NCBI GenBank assembly: GCA_014529385.2
Contig: CM043953.1
Coordinates: 116,339,049-116,403,048 of the forward strand
DNA length: 64,000 bases
Source: Adiantum capillus-veneris
Taxonomy: Eukaryota > Streptophyta > Polypodiopsida > Polypodiales > Pteridaceae
Reading direction: 5' to 3'
In this document: piece by piece, positions 1 to 11,379 of the stretch
Numbering within the stretch: the first letter of the stretch is position 1
How the letters are laid out: every line of letters begins with the position of its first letter
Made by a program: the position numbers and the translations under genes
Notes under the pieces: generated by a model
Seen by the model: only the letters and a program-made list of their open reading frames with translations
Told to the model about the DNA's origin: nothing
Databases searched by the model: none

Positions 1-1310
1 GCTTCAATTATTGAAGCCCCAAAAGAGGATGTTCATTGCAAGGGTTCACCTCTCTCCTATGCTTGGGGTAAGGTTAGAGAGCATGATGCTTTCATTCTCT
101 TTGACCCTGGCTCAACTCACAACTTCATCTCTCTTGAGTTGGCCGCCAAGCTAGGCATACAAGAGTTTGAGATGGGAGATACTATGAAGGCGGATGGGGC
201 CTTCATTGGCCAAGATGTTTCTGTTACTCCCTTAATTGGGAAGCTAAGGCTCCACATCCAAGGATATGTGGACAAAGAGGACTTCTTCATCTCTCCTCTT
301 AAACATGAAGATGTAATCTTAGGGGCACCATGGTTTGACCGCCTTGTTGCCTCTATCAAGTTCCCTGAAAGGAAGATCTCCTTCAAGTTTAGGGAAAAAG
401 ATATGTACATAGTTGCACAGGAATCGGGTAGCCCCATACCTCTTGTAAATGACCAAGCTTTTGAGAAGTCAATAAAGAGTTCAATTTCCGCGTACATGAT
501 TTTTGTTAAAGACTCTTTAAGTTATGTTAATAAAACACAATTAAATGAAAGTGGAATGCATGAGGATTTAGAGTTGTCTAAATTCCTTAATCAATTTCAA
601 GATGTTTTTATTGACGACATCCCTGGAGAGCTACCTCCAAAATGAGGGGATGATGACCATGCAATTGAGCTAATTCCAGGTAGCGCACCACCTAATAAAC
701 CTCCTTATAGAGACTCACAGGCTCAACAAGAGGAGATTATGAGGCAAGTAAATGAATTGGTTGAGAAAGGAATGGTGCGGGCTAGCTCCTCCCCATTTTG
801 CTCACCAGCTCTTTTAGTGCATAAGAAGGACGACACATATCATATGTGTGTCGACTATAGAGCACTAAATAGGATTACTATCAAGAACAGGTTTCTTGTG
901 CCTCGCATTGAATACTTATTTGATAAGTTGCAAGGGTTGACCTACTTTAGTAGGATAGACCTCAAGAGTGGCTATCATCAAATAAGGATAGTTGATGAAG
1001 ATATTCTAAAGACCGCTTTTCGCACAACCTTTGGTCTTTATGAATATCTTGTTATGCCTTTTGGCTTAACAAATGCTCCAGCAACCTTCAATCGCATGAT
1101 GGAGCGAATATTCGACCACACCGCAACTTCACTGGAGTATTCTTTGACGATGTAATCATCTACTCCAAGTCTATTGAAGAGCACAAGAAACATCTTCAGG
1201 TAATCTTTCAAGCATTGAGAGATAATAAGCTTTTCATTAATCAAAAGAAAAGTGAATTTTTCTTACAAGAAATTCAATATTTAGGTCATATTATCTCTCA
1301 ATCTGGCATC
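1..1310 (+). pseudogene. gypsy1 gag-pol, left part (protease and reverse transcriptase), broken
   Basis: This is the protease to reverse-transcriptase part of a Ty3/gypsy polyprotein; the frame is already open at base 1, so the element starts outside the window. The retropepsin motif FDPGSTHNFIS lies at about 107-135. Reverse transcriptase follows, with [16 protein letters not shown] near 850, [14 protein letters not shown] near 950 and the catalytic FFDD box near 1140. Two breaks are visible. An in-frame TGA at 643-645 stands where relatives have an arginine codon. A one-base loss near 1110 shifts the frame just before FFDD. The frame then runs on to 1310, where the copia element begins, and resumes at 7009. 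It cannot make a full protein as it stands. Confidence 0.9.
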
Positions 1311-1497
1311 TGTTGGGATCGGAGAGCACACACACAGAGAGCCAGCATGAAGAAGGAGATAGACACAGTGTGTGGCGGGGCGGTACTCACACTACAATGT
1401 GTAGTTATGAGTATAGTTATTATGAATGAGTAAATGAATGGCTGTACATGGGCGGCTGAACAATGGGCAGCCGGGCACACGGGCCTTTAACCCAACA
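1311..1497 (-). repeat. copia 3' LTR
   Basis: The 187-bp LTR is downstream in the element's own orientation and has TG...CA ends. It differs from the partner at 6817-7003 at four sites by eye. Confidence 0.95.
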
Positions 1498-1508
1498 ATC
1501 TCCCACTT
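1498..1508 (-). other. copia polypurine tract
   Basis: On the minus strand this reads AAGTGGGAGAT and abuts the 3' LTR. This is the usual position and composition of the plus-strand primer of a retrotransposon. Confidence 0.8.
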
Positions 1509-1552
1509 AAAGGTAGTGTGCCTTTAAAGTGGCCAAAGTACAGCAAAAGAAG

Positions 1553-2005
1553 TCAAGCCATACCCATCAGCGATCTACAGTGTGCAAACCGCTGTGAGGC
1601 TAACGACTTCGTGAGTAGATCAGCAGGGTTATCGTCAGTGTGTACCTTGACAAGCTCTATGCACTTGTCCTCTAGCACCTCTCGTATGAAGTGATGCCTC
1701 ACCTCAATGTGCTTTGTCTTCGCATGGAAGACAGGATTCCGTGCCAATGCTATGGCACTCTGGCTATCACAATGTAGAATCGGAGCATCACCAGCCATAC
1801 CAAGATCTCCCACTAGTCGTGAGAGCCATACGGCCTCCTTGGCAGCCTCAGTGGCAGCCATATATTCAGCCTCTGTAGTGCTCAAAGCAACGCATGGCTG
1901 TAAACGTGATGCCCACGAAACCGGTCCACCTGCAACTGTGAACACATAGCCGCTAGTAGACTTCCTTGAGTCCACTGACCCTGCATAGTCTGAATCTGTA
2001 TATCA
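1553..2005 (-). pseudogene. copia RNase H domain, cut off from pol by two stop codons
   Basis: This is the C-terminal RNase H of the copia polyprotein. It carries YTDSDYAG, DSRKSTSGYVF, the ALSTTEAEYMA segment and HIEVRHHFIRE. It is in the same frame as the main gag-pol frame but is separated from it by two adjacent TGA codons at 2003-2008, where relatives have a glycine before YTDSDYAG. Nothing else in the domain is broken. Either the element lost RNase H recently or a few readthrough products are made; the first is far more likely. Confidence 0.88.
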
Positions 2006-5000
2006 TCAAACAGACATATCCTTCTCACCATAACATAGGGACAACTCTAAAGTCCCTCTCAAGTATCTGAGAATACCTCTCACTGCATCCCAATGACGCT
2101 TGCCCGGGTTAGACATGTACCTGCTAACCACACCAACTGCATGAGCAAGATCTGGACGCGTAGCCACCATGGCATACATCAAGGAACCAACAGCTAACGC
2201 ATAGGGAATATGAGACATCTCTGTAGTCTCCAAATCTGTCTGAGGACAGTCATCATGGCTGAGTTTTACATATGGAGGCAACGGGGTACTAATGGCCTTC
2301 CCCCCTTCCAGATGAAAACGCTCAAGCACCCTGTCAATGTACTCTTTCTGACTAAGAAAGAGCATCTTGCGAGAACGATCACGAGTGATCCGCATACCCA
2401 AAATATGAATGGCATCCCCAAGATCCTTCATGGAAAAGGTCTCATGTAGCCTATGTTTCAAGGCATCCACATCAGAAATACACTTCCCTGCGATCAGCAT
2501 GTCATCCACATACAAAACCAAAACAATAAGACTACCATCTGCAGCCTTGCGAGTATAGAGGCATGGGTCCTCATAACTGCGTACATAGCCCAATGAACTC
2601 ATGAATGCATCAAACTTACGATACCATTCACGAGATGATTGCTTCAGCCCATACAAGGTCTTAAGAAGCCGGCATACCATCTTCTTTGAGCCATGAATAA
2701 CAAACCCACTTGGTTGCTCCATGTACAAATCCTCGTGCAAGTCCGGATGTAAGAAAGCTGTCTTTACATCCATTTGCTTCAACTCCATGTCTTCTGTAGC
2801 TACCAAGGCAAACAACATATGCAAAGTAGACATCTTCACCACTGGGGAGAAGATCTCGTCAAAATCAATGCCCTTCTGTTGCTTGAATCCTTTAGCCACA
2901 AGCCTTGCTTTGTACCTAGGCTTTGCATCCATTGAACACAATTTTATATTGTAAACCCACTTGCATGGTATTGCCTTCTTACCCTTTGGCAAAGGAGTAA
3001 GCTCCCACGTTTCATTTTGGATCAACGAATCCATCTCTGACTGCATAGCCTGCTCCCACTTGAGCTTGTCAACACTAGACATGGCCTCATCATAACATGA
3101 TGGCTCCCCGCAATCAGTCAACAATACATAATCCATAGAAGGCACAAAACGCTGAGGCTGTCTTGCACGCCGCTCTGAACGCCTCAAAGACTGTGCAGGA
3201 GGTGCATCTGGCTGTCCCACATCTACATGATCTCCCAACAAGGGCTGATCTGGGTGTCCCACATCTACATGATCTCCCAACAAGGGCTGATCTGCCACTT
3301 GAGGATCAATGGGCTGCCCACGAGCAGCCATGGGACCATCATACCGATGACCATCCTCCTCAAATATCACACGCCGAACCTCAACCGTTCGCGGTGATGC
3401 TCTATACATAGAGTCCTCATGAAAAACAACATCATGACTGCGCACAATCTTCCTGTCAATAGGATCCCACAATCGATAACCCATCTCACCAGAGCTACCA
3501 TAACCCAAGAAGATACATCTCTTGCTCTTTGGATCCAATTTGCTGCGTTTTGCCTTAGGTACATGTACATAAGCTTCACAGCCAAAAACACGAAGGTGAC
3601 CATACGAAGGTGTCAAACCTGTCCATACCTCTTCAGGCACTTTGAAGCCCAAAGGAACACTAGGTGAACGATTTATCAAATGCACAGAAGTGGCAACAGC
3701 TTCAGCCCAAAATCCATTTGACAAACCAGCCATAGAAAGCATACTACGGACTTTTTCCTGTATAGTCCTATTCATGCGCTCTGCCACACCATTTTGAGGA
3801 GGTGTATAGGGAGCACTAAGCTCGTGCCGTATACCCTTCTCAACACATAATGTTGTGAAAGCATGAGACATAAATTCACCCCCATTGTCCGTACGTAAGC
3901 ACTTCAACTTACAACCTGATTGGTTCTCAACAAGAGCCAACCATTGCTTAAATATATCAAACACCATATCCTTCTTACGAATGGGGTATGCCCATACCTT
4001 CCTGCTAGCATCATCAATGAACGTAACAAAGTACATAGCACCTCCAAGAGAAGCATTGGGCATCGGCCCACATACATCACTATGCACCAAAGCTAGCTTT
4101 TCCAAAGATCTGTGTGGAACACTCTTCTTATGAGAAGACCGAGCATGTCGACCATAAAGGCAATGCTCACAAAACTCAAAACCACCAAAATCTGAAACGG
4201 GAATGTAATCCGCACGTGCCAACAACTTCAAACCTTTCAGTGACATATGCCCCAAACGCTGATGCCATAAAGAAGCAGGAGGTTGCTCAGTGATCCCCAC
4301 AATGTGATCAGCCACACTAGCTACACAAAGGGAATACAACGTATTCCTCTTAGCACCTTTAACCAAAACAAGGCTGCCCTTAGTGATCTTCCAACCTCCA
4401 TCACCAAAAGATACATTGAAACCAAGTGAATCCAACTGACCCACACTAATCAAGCTTTTTGCAAGAGCCGGCACATGACGCACACGCTGCAAGACAAACG
4501 TAGTAGAGTTTGGCATAGCCAAATGAATATCCCCAATGCCATGAATCTGCATAGAACGCCCATCGGCAATCCTGACAGTACCTGTGCTCGAAGCATCATA
4601 GTCATGAAACCACGACCTATGAGGCGTAACGTGAAAAGAAGCACCACTGTCAATGACCCAATCCATAGGCATACTACGCTCATGAGTGAGAAGAAAAGCG
4701 TCATCGAAATAGGATGCAAGCAACACATCTCCAAGCTCTTCACTAGTAGCACTAGTCGAAGCACATACATGGTCATCTTGAGAGCTACACTCTCCCTGTG
4801 TTGCATTTAACTCCTCAATCTTGACATTGGACTTAGGCTTGTCCTTAGCATCATAGTCTTTCTTCTTACCATTTCCATTTTCCCTTTTCCACTTGTAGCA
4901 ATCCTTTTTGAAATGGCCTTTTTTACCACAATGAAAACATTCCACATCCTTTTTACTTGTGCCTGCACGGGACTTGCTTCTAGATTTACCCCTGTTGGAC

Positions 5001-5641
5001 TTATACTTGTCCATAGTCCTGCCTCTGACAACCATTGCACTAGAAGACTTACTACCTGCATTATTCTTTCGATTAATCTCTTCCGTGAGAAGACTAGACT
5101 CCACATTAGTACTTGTCAATTCATCCGCAGGAACCGAGTTACTTATGGCTGTCCTAAATGTGTCCCATGACTCAAGCAACGTGACAAGTAAAAACATAGC
5201 TTTTACATTGTCCTCAAACGTAATTTCCTGCGTAGCAAGTTGGCTGAAAATTGTATTGAACTCATTCAAATGCGCATTCATGGAAGCACCTTCCTCCATT
5301 CGCAAATCAATAAGCTTTTTAAGCCAATACACCATAGAAGCAGTCGAATGCTTATCATACATATCGCAAATCCGCTGCCATAGCTCATAAGCTCCACCCC
5401 GTGCATCTTTCACATTGTAATAAACAGACTTTGAAAGGGAAAGCCTAATGGTAGACCTGCACATCTCATCCAACTCCTCCCAATCATCCCTCTCCATGTT
5501 CTCTGGCTTAACTCCCTGCAACTTTAGAGGTCGAATCTGTTTCTTCTGCACCAAGACATCCCAAATCTGATCTTTCCAATATGAGAAGTTAGCACCATCC
5601 AACTTCTCAATATTGAAAACTGTGTCCTCTTTAGTGCCCAT
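2006..5641 (-). CDS. copia gag-pol polyprotein (gag, protease, integrase, reverse transcriptase)
   Basis: The polyprotein starts best at the ATG at 5641 (MGTKEDTVFNIEKL), because the upstream codons do not resemble gag. Gag carries a UBN2-like region, then a CCHC knuckle CFHCGKKGHFKKDC near residue 232. The protease has WVIDSGASFH near 327. The integrase has HQRLGHMS in its zinc-binding part near 463, the core segment FVTFIDDASRK, LRTDNGGEF and NGVAERMNRT near 620. Reverse transcriptase has KARLVAKGFKQ, QMDVKTAFLH and the catalytic LYVDDM near 1044. The frame is uninterrupted for about 1211 codons and then ends at the tandem TGA pair that removes RNase H. Everything acts in the retrotransposon particle or at integration. 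Confidence 0.93.
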   Translation of the reverse strand: MGTKEDTVFNIEKLDGANFSYWKDQIWDVLVQKKQIRPLKLQGVKPENMERDDWEELDEMCRSTIRLSLSKSVYYNVKDARGGAYELWQRICDMYDKHSTASMVYWLKKLIDLRMEEGASMNAHLNEFNTIFSQLATQEITFEDNVKAMFLLVTLLESWDTFRTAISNSVPADELTSTNVESSLLTEEINRKNNAGSKSSSAMVVRGRTMDKYKSNRGKSRSKSRAGTSKKDVECFHCGKKGHFKKDCYKWKRENGNGKKKDYDAKDKPKSNVKIEELNATQGECSSQDDHVCASTSATSEELGDVLLASYFDDAFLLTHERSMPMDWVIDSGASFHVTPHRSWFHDYDASSTGTVRIADGRSMQIHGIGDIHLAMPNSTTFVLQRVRHVPALAKSLISVGQLDSLGFNVSFGDGGWKITKGSLVLVKGAKRNTLYSLCVASVADHIVGITEQPPASLWHQRLGHMSLKGLKLLARADYIPVSDFGGFEFCEHCLYGRHARSSHKKSVPHRSLEKLALVHSDVCGPMPNASLGGAMYFVTFIDDASRKVWAYPIRKKDMVFDIFKQWLALVENQSGCKLKCLRTDNGGEFMSHAFTTLCVEKGIRHELSAPYTPPQNGVAERMNRTIQEKVRSMLSMAGLSNGFWAEAVATSVHLINRSPSVPLGFKVPEEVWTGLTPSYGHLRVFGCEAYVHVPKAKRSKLDPKSKRCIFLGYGSSGEMGYRLWDPIDRKIVRSHDVVFHEDSMYRASPRTVEVRRVIFEEDGHRYDGPMAARGQPIDPQVADQPLLGDHVDVGHPDQPLLGDHVDVGQPDAPPAQSLRRSERRARQPQRFVPSMDYVLLTDCGEPSCYDEAMSSVDKLKWEQAMQSEMDSLIQNETWELTPLPKGKKAIPCKWVYNIKLCSMDAKPRYKARLVAKGFKQQKGIDFDEIFSPVVKMSTLHMLFALVATEDMELKQMDVKTAFLHPDLHEDLYMEQPSGFVIHGSKKMVCRLLKTLYGLKQSSREWYRKFDAFMSSLGYVRSYEDPCLYTRKAADGSLIVLVLYVDDMLIAGKCISDVDALKHRLHETFSMKDLGDAIHILGMRITRDRSRKMLFLSQKEYIDRVLERFHLEGGKAISTPLPPYVKLSHDDCPQTDLETTEMSHIPYALAVGSLMYAMVATRPDLAHAVGVVSRYMSNPGKRHWDAVRGILRYLRGTLELSLCYGEKDMSV
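3216..3295 (-). repeat. 42-bp tandem duplication in copia pol
   Basis: Two copies with a period of 42 bp encode the 14-residue unit DQPLLGDHVDVGHP, in the variable linker between integrase and reverse transcriptase. The length is a multiple of three, so the frame is kept. Confidence 0.9.
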
Positions 5642-6802
5642 TACAACAAGAATGCAACAATGAGAAACCTGTAACCAACCAACAGACTGCCACAACAAAG
5701 TAGTGTTGCAAATCTGACAACACCTGCTGCTCAATCAAAGAGCAAACGCATAGAGTATAAATCAGCCCATAATATGGTCAAAAAAACGTACGTAGAAATC
5801 CACAAACAAATGCATAAACCCGTGACACCTGTAACTCAACCGGCCTAGGCAAACCGTGCCACAAAATGCATCAACAATGAGTTGTCATAGAGGCATAAAC
5901 ATACTCCATGTCTAAATAACCACAATAGAGACATAAGCTGACCAAGCTTACACAAATCCGTGAGCATAAATGGATCCAAGTGAGCATATAACCAATGCAC
6001 AAGCTCAACGAAGTCCAATCTCTACTGTCAACCAAGTACCTATCCGTACTCAAACCGCAACACTGCAAGCAAGAGCAAACCCGCTCTATGTATAAGTGAA
6101 CCAAATCTCCACAATATCATGCATAAAGAGTGTCTGTCAAACTGCCATATCCACATCCATCAACATACATAGATGATGTCAACCTGTAGCTCAAGAACAC
6201 GCATAAACAGACTGCCCAGAAGAGTAGAAGCTCCCACTCAAACCACAACCATATGCATGGCTATCCCACAGTCAAAATACATGTTTTGTAACCACAGAAG
6301 AAACCTGTATCCAAAGCTCCCTGTAACCTGTAACCTGTACCTGTACCCGTACCTGTACCTGTACCTGCACCTGTAGTCGAAGAAGACATGTCGCCAAACT
6401 CCCACTCTATCTGTGTGTATGAGGCCACTCCAAGAAGAGGCTACACACTCTCAAATGAGCTGTGGGCTCACGTAAGTGGAAGACACTACAACAATGGCAC
6501 CTGTAATGGCTATGGAAGCTCTGGCAGCAGAAAACTACCAAAGAGAGCTGAAAAACGCAGCTCCTAGTCTGTAGCTCGGATGGGATTTCTGATGGCACGA
6601 ATGGCTTTGAAAGGGGGGTTAAACCCCAGGACGTCTGATGAAAATACTCGCGGAGTGCTGAACCTTCCAATGCCAAGCTCAGAAAAACCTTCTGCTCTTT
6701 AGAAATGCGCGCGTGCGCGAAACCGAAAAACGGCAATGAAACAGCAGCAAGTTTCAACACACTCAACAATGATGATGAAGCTCTCAATGCTCTCACTACC
6801 AA
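5642..6802 (-). other. copia leader between primer site and gag
   Basis: About 1.16 kb of non-coding leader. It holds a run of CTGTAC-type hexamers (roughly 6318-6376) and scattered CCATATCCACATCC-like motifs. No conserved reading frame was found. Confidence 0.6.
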
Positions 6803-6814
6803 GCTCTGATACCA
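6803..6814 (-). other. copia primer-binding site (initiator Met tRNA)
   Basis: On the minus strand this reads TGGTATCAGAGC, the standard plant copia site complementary to the 3' end of initiator methionine tRNA. It lies two bases inside the 5' LTR. Confidence 0.92.
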
Positions 6815-6816
6815 CT

Positions 6817-7003
6817 TGTTGGGATCAGAGAGCACACACACAGAGAGCCAGCACGAAGAAGGAGATAGACACAGTGTGTGGCGGGGCGGTACTCACACTA
6901 CAATGTGTAGTTATGAGTATAGTTATTATGAATGAGTAAATGAATGGTTGTACATGGGCGGCTGAACAACGGGCAGCCGGGCACACGGGCCTTTAACCCA
7001 ACA
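6817..7003 (-). repeat. copia 5' LTR
   Basis: The 187-bp LTR is next to the primer-binding site, so it is the 5' LTR in the element's minus orientation. It is followed by the GCATC target duplication. Confidence 0.95.
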
Positions 7004-9126
7004 GCATCCGTATGGATCCCTCAAAGTTGGAGGTAATAAAAGAATGGCCTAATCCAAGGAATTTACATGAACTAAGAAGCTTTATAGGTATGTGTGCATA
7101 CTATAGACGCTTCATAGAAAAATTCTCTTTGATTGCTGCTTCATTACATGACTTAACCAAGAAGAACGTTAAGTATGTATGGACTGAAAGGCAACAAGAA
7201 GCTTTTGATAAGCTAAATCAAAAGCTTACCTCTCAACCCGTGCTTGTATTGCCAGATCTCTCAAAGCCATTTGAGGTCCAATGTGATGCTTGTGGTGATT
7301 GCCTTGGAGCTGTTTTGCTTCAAGAAGGGCATGCCATAGCATATGAGAGTCGTAGACTCAGCTCAGATGAGCAAGTTTTGGGAATTTATGAAAAGGAGCT
7401 TTTAGCTGTTCTTCATGCCCTAGACTCATGGAAGCATTACCTCTTGGGGACTCCATTCATCCTACGAACGGATCATCAAAGCCTCAAGTATTTCATGACG
7501 CAGACCAAGCTCTCCGACAAGCAAATGAGGTGGGCAAATTTTCTTTCACGTTTTAATTTTCATATTGCTCACATTGCTGGCAAGCATAATCAGGTGGCCG
7601 ATGCTCTCTCGAGACGGGCAAAGGTAAATGCTGTATCAATAGCTACTCACAATGATCTATCTTCTATGATATATGAGTATGCAATTGATCCAGATTTCAA
7701 AGATGTAATCTCAGTCATTGCACTAGGGAAGAAAGAGGAACCATTTACCCTAGAAGATGGTTACCTTCTCTATGGAAATAGGTTATGTATTACACACTCA
7801 CTCCGTGAGAAAGTAATGTATGAATCACATGCTCCTCCTTATGCGGGACATAGAGGGATTCAAACTACATTAAAGGCAATAGAAACATATTTCTATTGGC
7901 CTACCATGAAAAGAGACATTCCAGATTATGTCTCAAAATGTGTGATATGTCAAAAGACAAAGTTTGACGGAGGGAAGCAACCTGGATTGCTTCGGCCATT
8001 GCCTATCCCTGATTCACCATGGGAGAGCATATCCATGGATTTTATCTTTGGATTGCCTAAGTCTATTCATGGGAATACGGGAATATGGACAATAGTCGAC
8101 AGGTTTAGCAAACAAGCTAACTTTATACCTGTCAAAAAGACTATTAAGGCACACCAAATGGCAACTCTTTTCATATCACAAATTTTCAAGTACCATGGCT
8201 TGCCAACATCCATTGTGTCGGATAGAGATCCTAGAATGACCAGTAATTTCTAGAAGGGTCTCTTTGAGAATCTGGGCACTAGATTGAATTTCTCTTCGGC
8301 CTATCACCCACAAACGGATGGCCAAAGTGAAATAGCCAATCTAACGATTCTTGATCTACTAAAGTCCTATGTAACGGAAGTAGATCAACGCTCTCAATGG
8401 GAGGAGTACCTACCTCTAGTAGAGTATGCTTATAATAACATTGTACATACCTCTACAGGGAAAGCACCTTTTGAGGTGATAGAGGGAAGACCTAAAAGTC
8501 CCTTGCTACTTAAAGTACATGGGAAGATCTTCGCCGCAGATGAGTACAGCCGTGATCTAAAAGAATCTTTTCAAAAGATTAAAGAAGCTATATCCATCTC
8601 CCAGCAAAAGCAAAAGGATGCTGCTAATAAGCACAGAAGAGCCCTAGCTTTTAAGGAAAATGATTGGGCCTTGCTTAAATTCCCAAAGGCTCGTTTAAGG
8701 CATACTTCGGGCAAGAATCCTACGGGACACCAAAAGTACTATGCTAAGCTAGCAAAAAGGTACTATGGTCCCTTTCAAATTCTTAAGCCAATCAATGAGA
8801 TGGCTTATCAATTAAAGTTGCCCAACCACTGGCTTATCCATAATGCCTTTCATGTAAGCCTACTTAAGCCTTACAAAGGAGAGCCACCAATTGAAGCCAT
8901 AATGGAAGACCCTCCTGAAGTGGAATATCAAGAAGAGGTACTTCAGCCCGAGTCTATTTTGAGACATGAAGACAAGGTACTAAGGCATGGTAAGACTATC
9001 CGACAATATCTTATTAAAATTAAAAATTATCCTTTTGAAGATGCTAGATGGATGCAAGGAACTCAGCTAAAGGATAGATGCACCTTGTCAATGCTTCTAA
9101 TGACTCACTTGAGTAAGCAAATGTAA
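7004..9126 (+). pseudogene. gypsy1 gag-pol, right part (RT end, RNase H, integrase, chromodomain)
   Basis: This continues the frame broken at 1310. RMDPSKLE at 7009 joins directly to the upstream SQSGI. RNase H is marked by VQCDACGDCLGAVL and TDHQSLKYFM. The integrase zinc-binding region has YAGHRGIQTT and CVICQKTKF. The core has SMDFIFGLP, SIVSDRDPRMTS and HPQTDGQSE, so all three acidic catalytic positions are present. A TAG at 8251-8253 replaces the tryptophan codon after RMTSNF. A chromodomain-like end follows (EEVLQPESILRHE, IKIKNYPFEDARWM), which places the element among the chromoviruses. The frame closes at TAA 9124-9126. Confidence 0.92.
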
Positions 9127-9455
9127 ATGTAAATGTATTTAATGTACAAAGTTTTTGTCTTATAAGACTCTCTTTCTTGTTTTTATTATAATGAAGTATG
9201 CATGCTTAGGATCATGTTTGTGGCGATACGTCTCCCAAACACCAAGTAGAGCTTGTCAATCTACTTAGGAAGTGTGATATGGACTAAGGAGTAGACATGC
9301 TTGCGGCAGATGGTGTCTCTCAAGCACCAAATGGACTAGTCATCCATTCTGGAAAGATGTCGTAGGGTCAAAAGGGATCCTCTACTCGCTAAGACAAATG
9401 GACTAATGACTATGCTTTACCTCCCCTAGCTCATAGTCGAGGACGACTATGATTT

Positions 9456-9469
9456 CAAGAGAGAGGTAA
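9456..9469 (+). other. gypsy1 polypurine tract
   Basis: CAAGAGAGAGGTAA sits directly before a TGTCATAAAAT terminus. It resembles the tracts CAAGAGGGGGGTA of elements A1 and B2 in this window, which supports calling an LTR start at 9470. Confidence 0.65.
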
Positions 9470-11179
9470 TGTCATAAAATCTAATATCTAACTCCACCAA
9501 ATGATTTTCTCATGTTAAACTGATCATTTAATATGGGGAGATAAAAGGGGAACAAGAGCTAGCATATAGATATGTGCTTTTATGACTATCTTCACTAAGG
9601 CCTAGATGAGAGATGATGGCATCTCTATGACGGGGCTAAAAGGGAGATAATCTATCCAAGAGCTAGGTACAAGAAGTGCTTTAGGACCATCTCAAAATGG
9701 GACCAAAAGGGGGACAGTTTCTGTTCATCAAGGGTCCAGATGGAGATACCCTATAAAAGGGCAAGTTCACATAATGAGCATTAAAACCTTAGGGTTTGCT
9801 TCATTAAAGCCTCCAAGGGTTAGTGTAACAAGTCTTTAGGCCTAGGACATCAAAAATGCATTGTCTAGTTTCTGGGTGAGAACCCATGCTAAGGGGCTTA
9901 TTGACTAAGCACCCTAGGTAAGGTGCTTGAGCCTCCAAAGTCAACAAAGGATCCTACAAGAGAGGGGGCGAGCCCTTTAGATAGGGGATGAGGGAGAAGA
10001 GGGGTCTCTCTCTCTCACTAGGCCATACCACCCCCAAGGACCATAAGGACACATGTCAACACCTTAGCCAATGCATGCTTAATTCTCATTGGCCAGCCAC
10101 ATAAAGGGTCCAATGAGCATTTAGATAATTCAATTAACCATATATTTTGTTAGAAAAGGCAATTTCAATTCTAGATTAAGGTTTTGCTCTTGCTTTATTC
10201 CTATTGGATGGCCTACCAAGGGGTCCAATGAGAATTAAGTAGCCCATGGGCTAGCTTAATTCCTATTGGCCAATTGACCAAGGGGTCCAATGAGGGATTA
10301 GATAAATCAATTTAAATGGTTTGAAGCTTGGTAAATAGGGATATGAAGGATACTTGTCACAAGACTAGCCATGTTGCTTCAAAAGACCAAGGCCAACCAT
10401 TGGCTAGCCCCAAAAGCATCAATGAGCACTCAGCTAGTGTAAGTGGCCCAAATCGAATTCCCCCTTCTCACACAAAAATCCCACGCCCCCTTCTTGGCTC
10501 ATTATTGTGTGTAGCAAACCACAAAGCTTCTCTCCCCTCAAGCTTGGAGAAGAAGGCCTACATCAACACCTCTTGGCTATGGATGCAAATCCAACCAAGA
10601 GCCAAGCTCAATGCATGCTAACATCTTCTCTACCTCTATGTAAGCTAATCTATGCTATCTATGAGTGATTATGTAAGGAGAATGAAAGCTTTCTTGTAGA
10701 AATACTTCTCCTTCTCTCCTCTACCTCAATCCCTGCCAGCTCTCCTCACCTTTCATGGTGTTTGAGGTCTTGGGATAGAGGGCTTCGGTTCAAGTTCTTT
10801 TAAGTGTTGGCAAAGTGTTATTAGCATATGTGCTTGGTGTATGAAGCTTCCATATTCATACCACCAAAGAAGGTCTCAAGAAACACATCATTTTGTATTG
10901 TACCAAGTCTCTCTTGATGGGAGAAACTATAATACAAAAGCCTTTTGGAGGGGGGACCGGCTCCAAGTAAATCCGGTCCTCAAATGTTGTCAATTGCTCT
11001 AATTCTCTCTCTCTTTGAAGTTATTGTTCATGCCATGTTAGCTAGGAAATGTGTTTAGTGTTGCTCTCTCTCCATCCAAGCACTCTCTCTTATCTACACA
11101 AAAGATTATGTTCAAAGAAGTTCCTACTATGTTATTCATTTTCCGCTACAATCTAAGTAATTAGTCCAATTCCATTACA
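9470..11179 (+). repeat. Putative gypsy1 3' LTR
   Basis: The start is supported by the polypurine tract and a TGTCAT terminus. A TATAAAAG box lies at 9752-9759. The proposed end, CCATTACA at 11179, is the first convincing TG...CA partner but is not proved, because the 5' LTR is outside the window. No coding frame is conserved inside. Confidence 0.5.
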
Positions 11180-11377
11180 GTGCACATTTGGTATGCATAC
11201 ACATTAAAATTTAAAACATTAATGAAGAATGCGAGACACACACTTCAATTTAGATTCAACAATCATCACACATGCATGAACTGAAAAATGCTAAGGAAAG
11301 AGACAGAGAGAGAGACAACACCAGTTGAGGGTTGGACTTTTTGGAGCCAATCCCCCCTCCAAAAGGACTTTGTATTA
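10931..11377. repeat. Inverted similar segments flanking the gypsy1 LTR end
   Basis: The segment 10931-10967 and the segment 11341-11377 are related as inverted copies; both carry CCTTTTGGAGG or its complement next to GGAGCC. They lie on either side of the proposed LTR end. This may be a fragment of a second related LTR in reverse orientation, or an inverted duplication. Confidence 0.5.
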
Positions 11378-11379
11378 AT

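Larger units (their letters stand above)
1311..7003 (-). mobile_element. Ty1/copia LTR retrotransposon nested in gypsy1
   Basis: This is a complete copia element of 5693 bp in minus orientation. Its 187-bp LTRs begin TGTTGGGATC and end CCCAACA. The 5-bp target duplication GCATC lies at 1306-1310 and 7004-7008. Removing the element and one GCATC lets the gypsy1 reading frame continue without shift. The order on the minus strand is 5' LTR, initiator-Met primer site, long leader, gag, protease, integrase, reverse transcriptase, RNase H, polypurine tract, 3' LTR. Protease-integrase-RT order defines copia. I counted four differences between the LTRs, all transitions, which suggests a fairly recent insertion. 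Confidence 0.95.
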
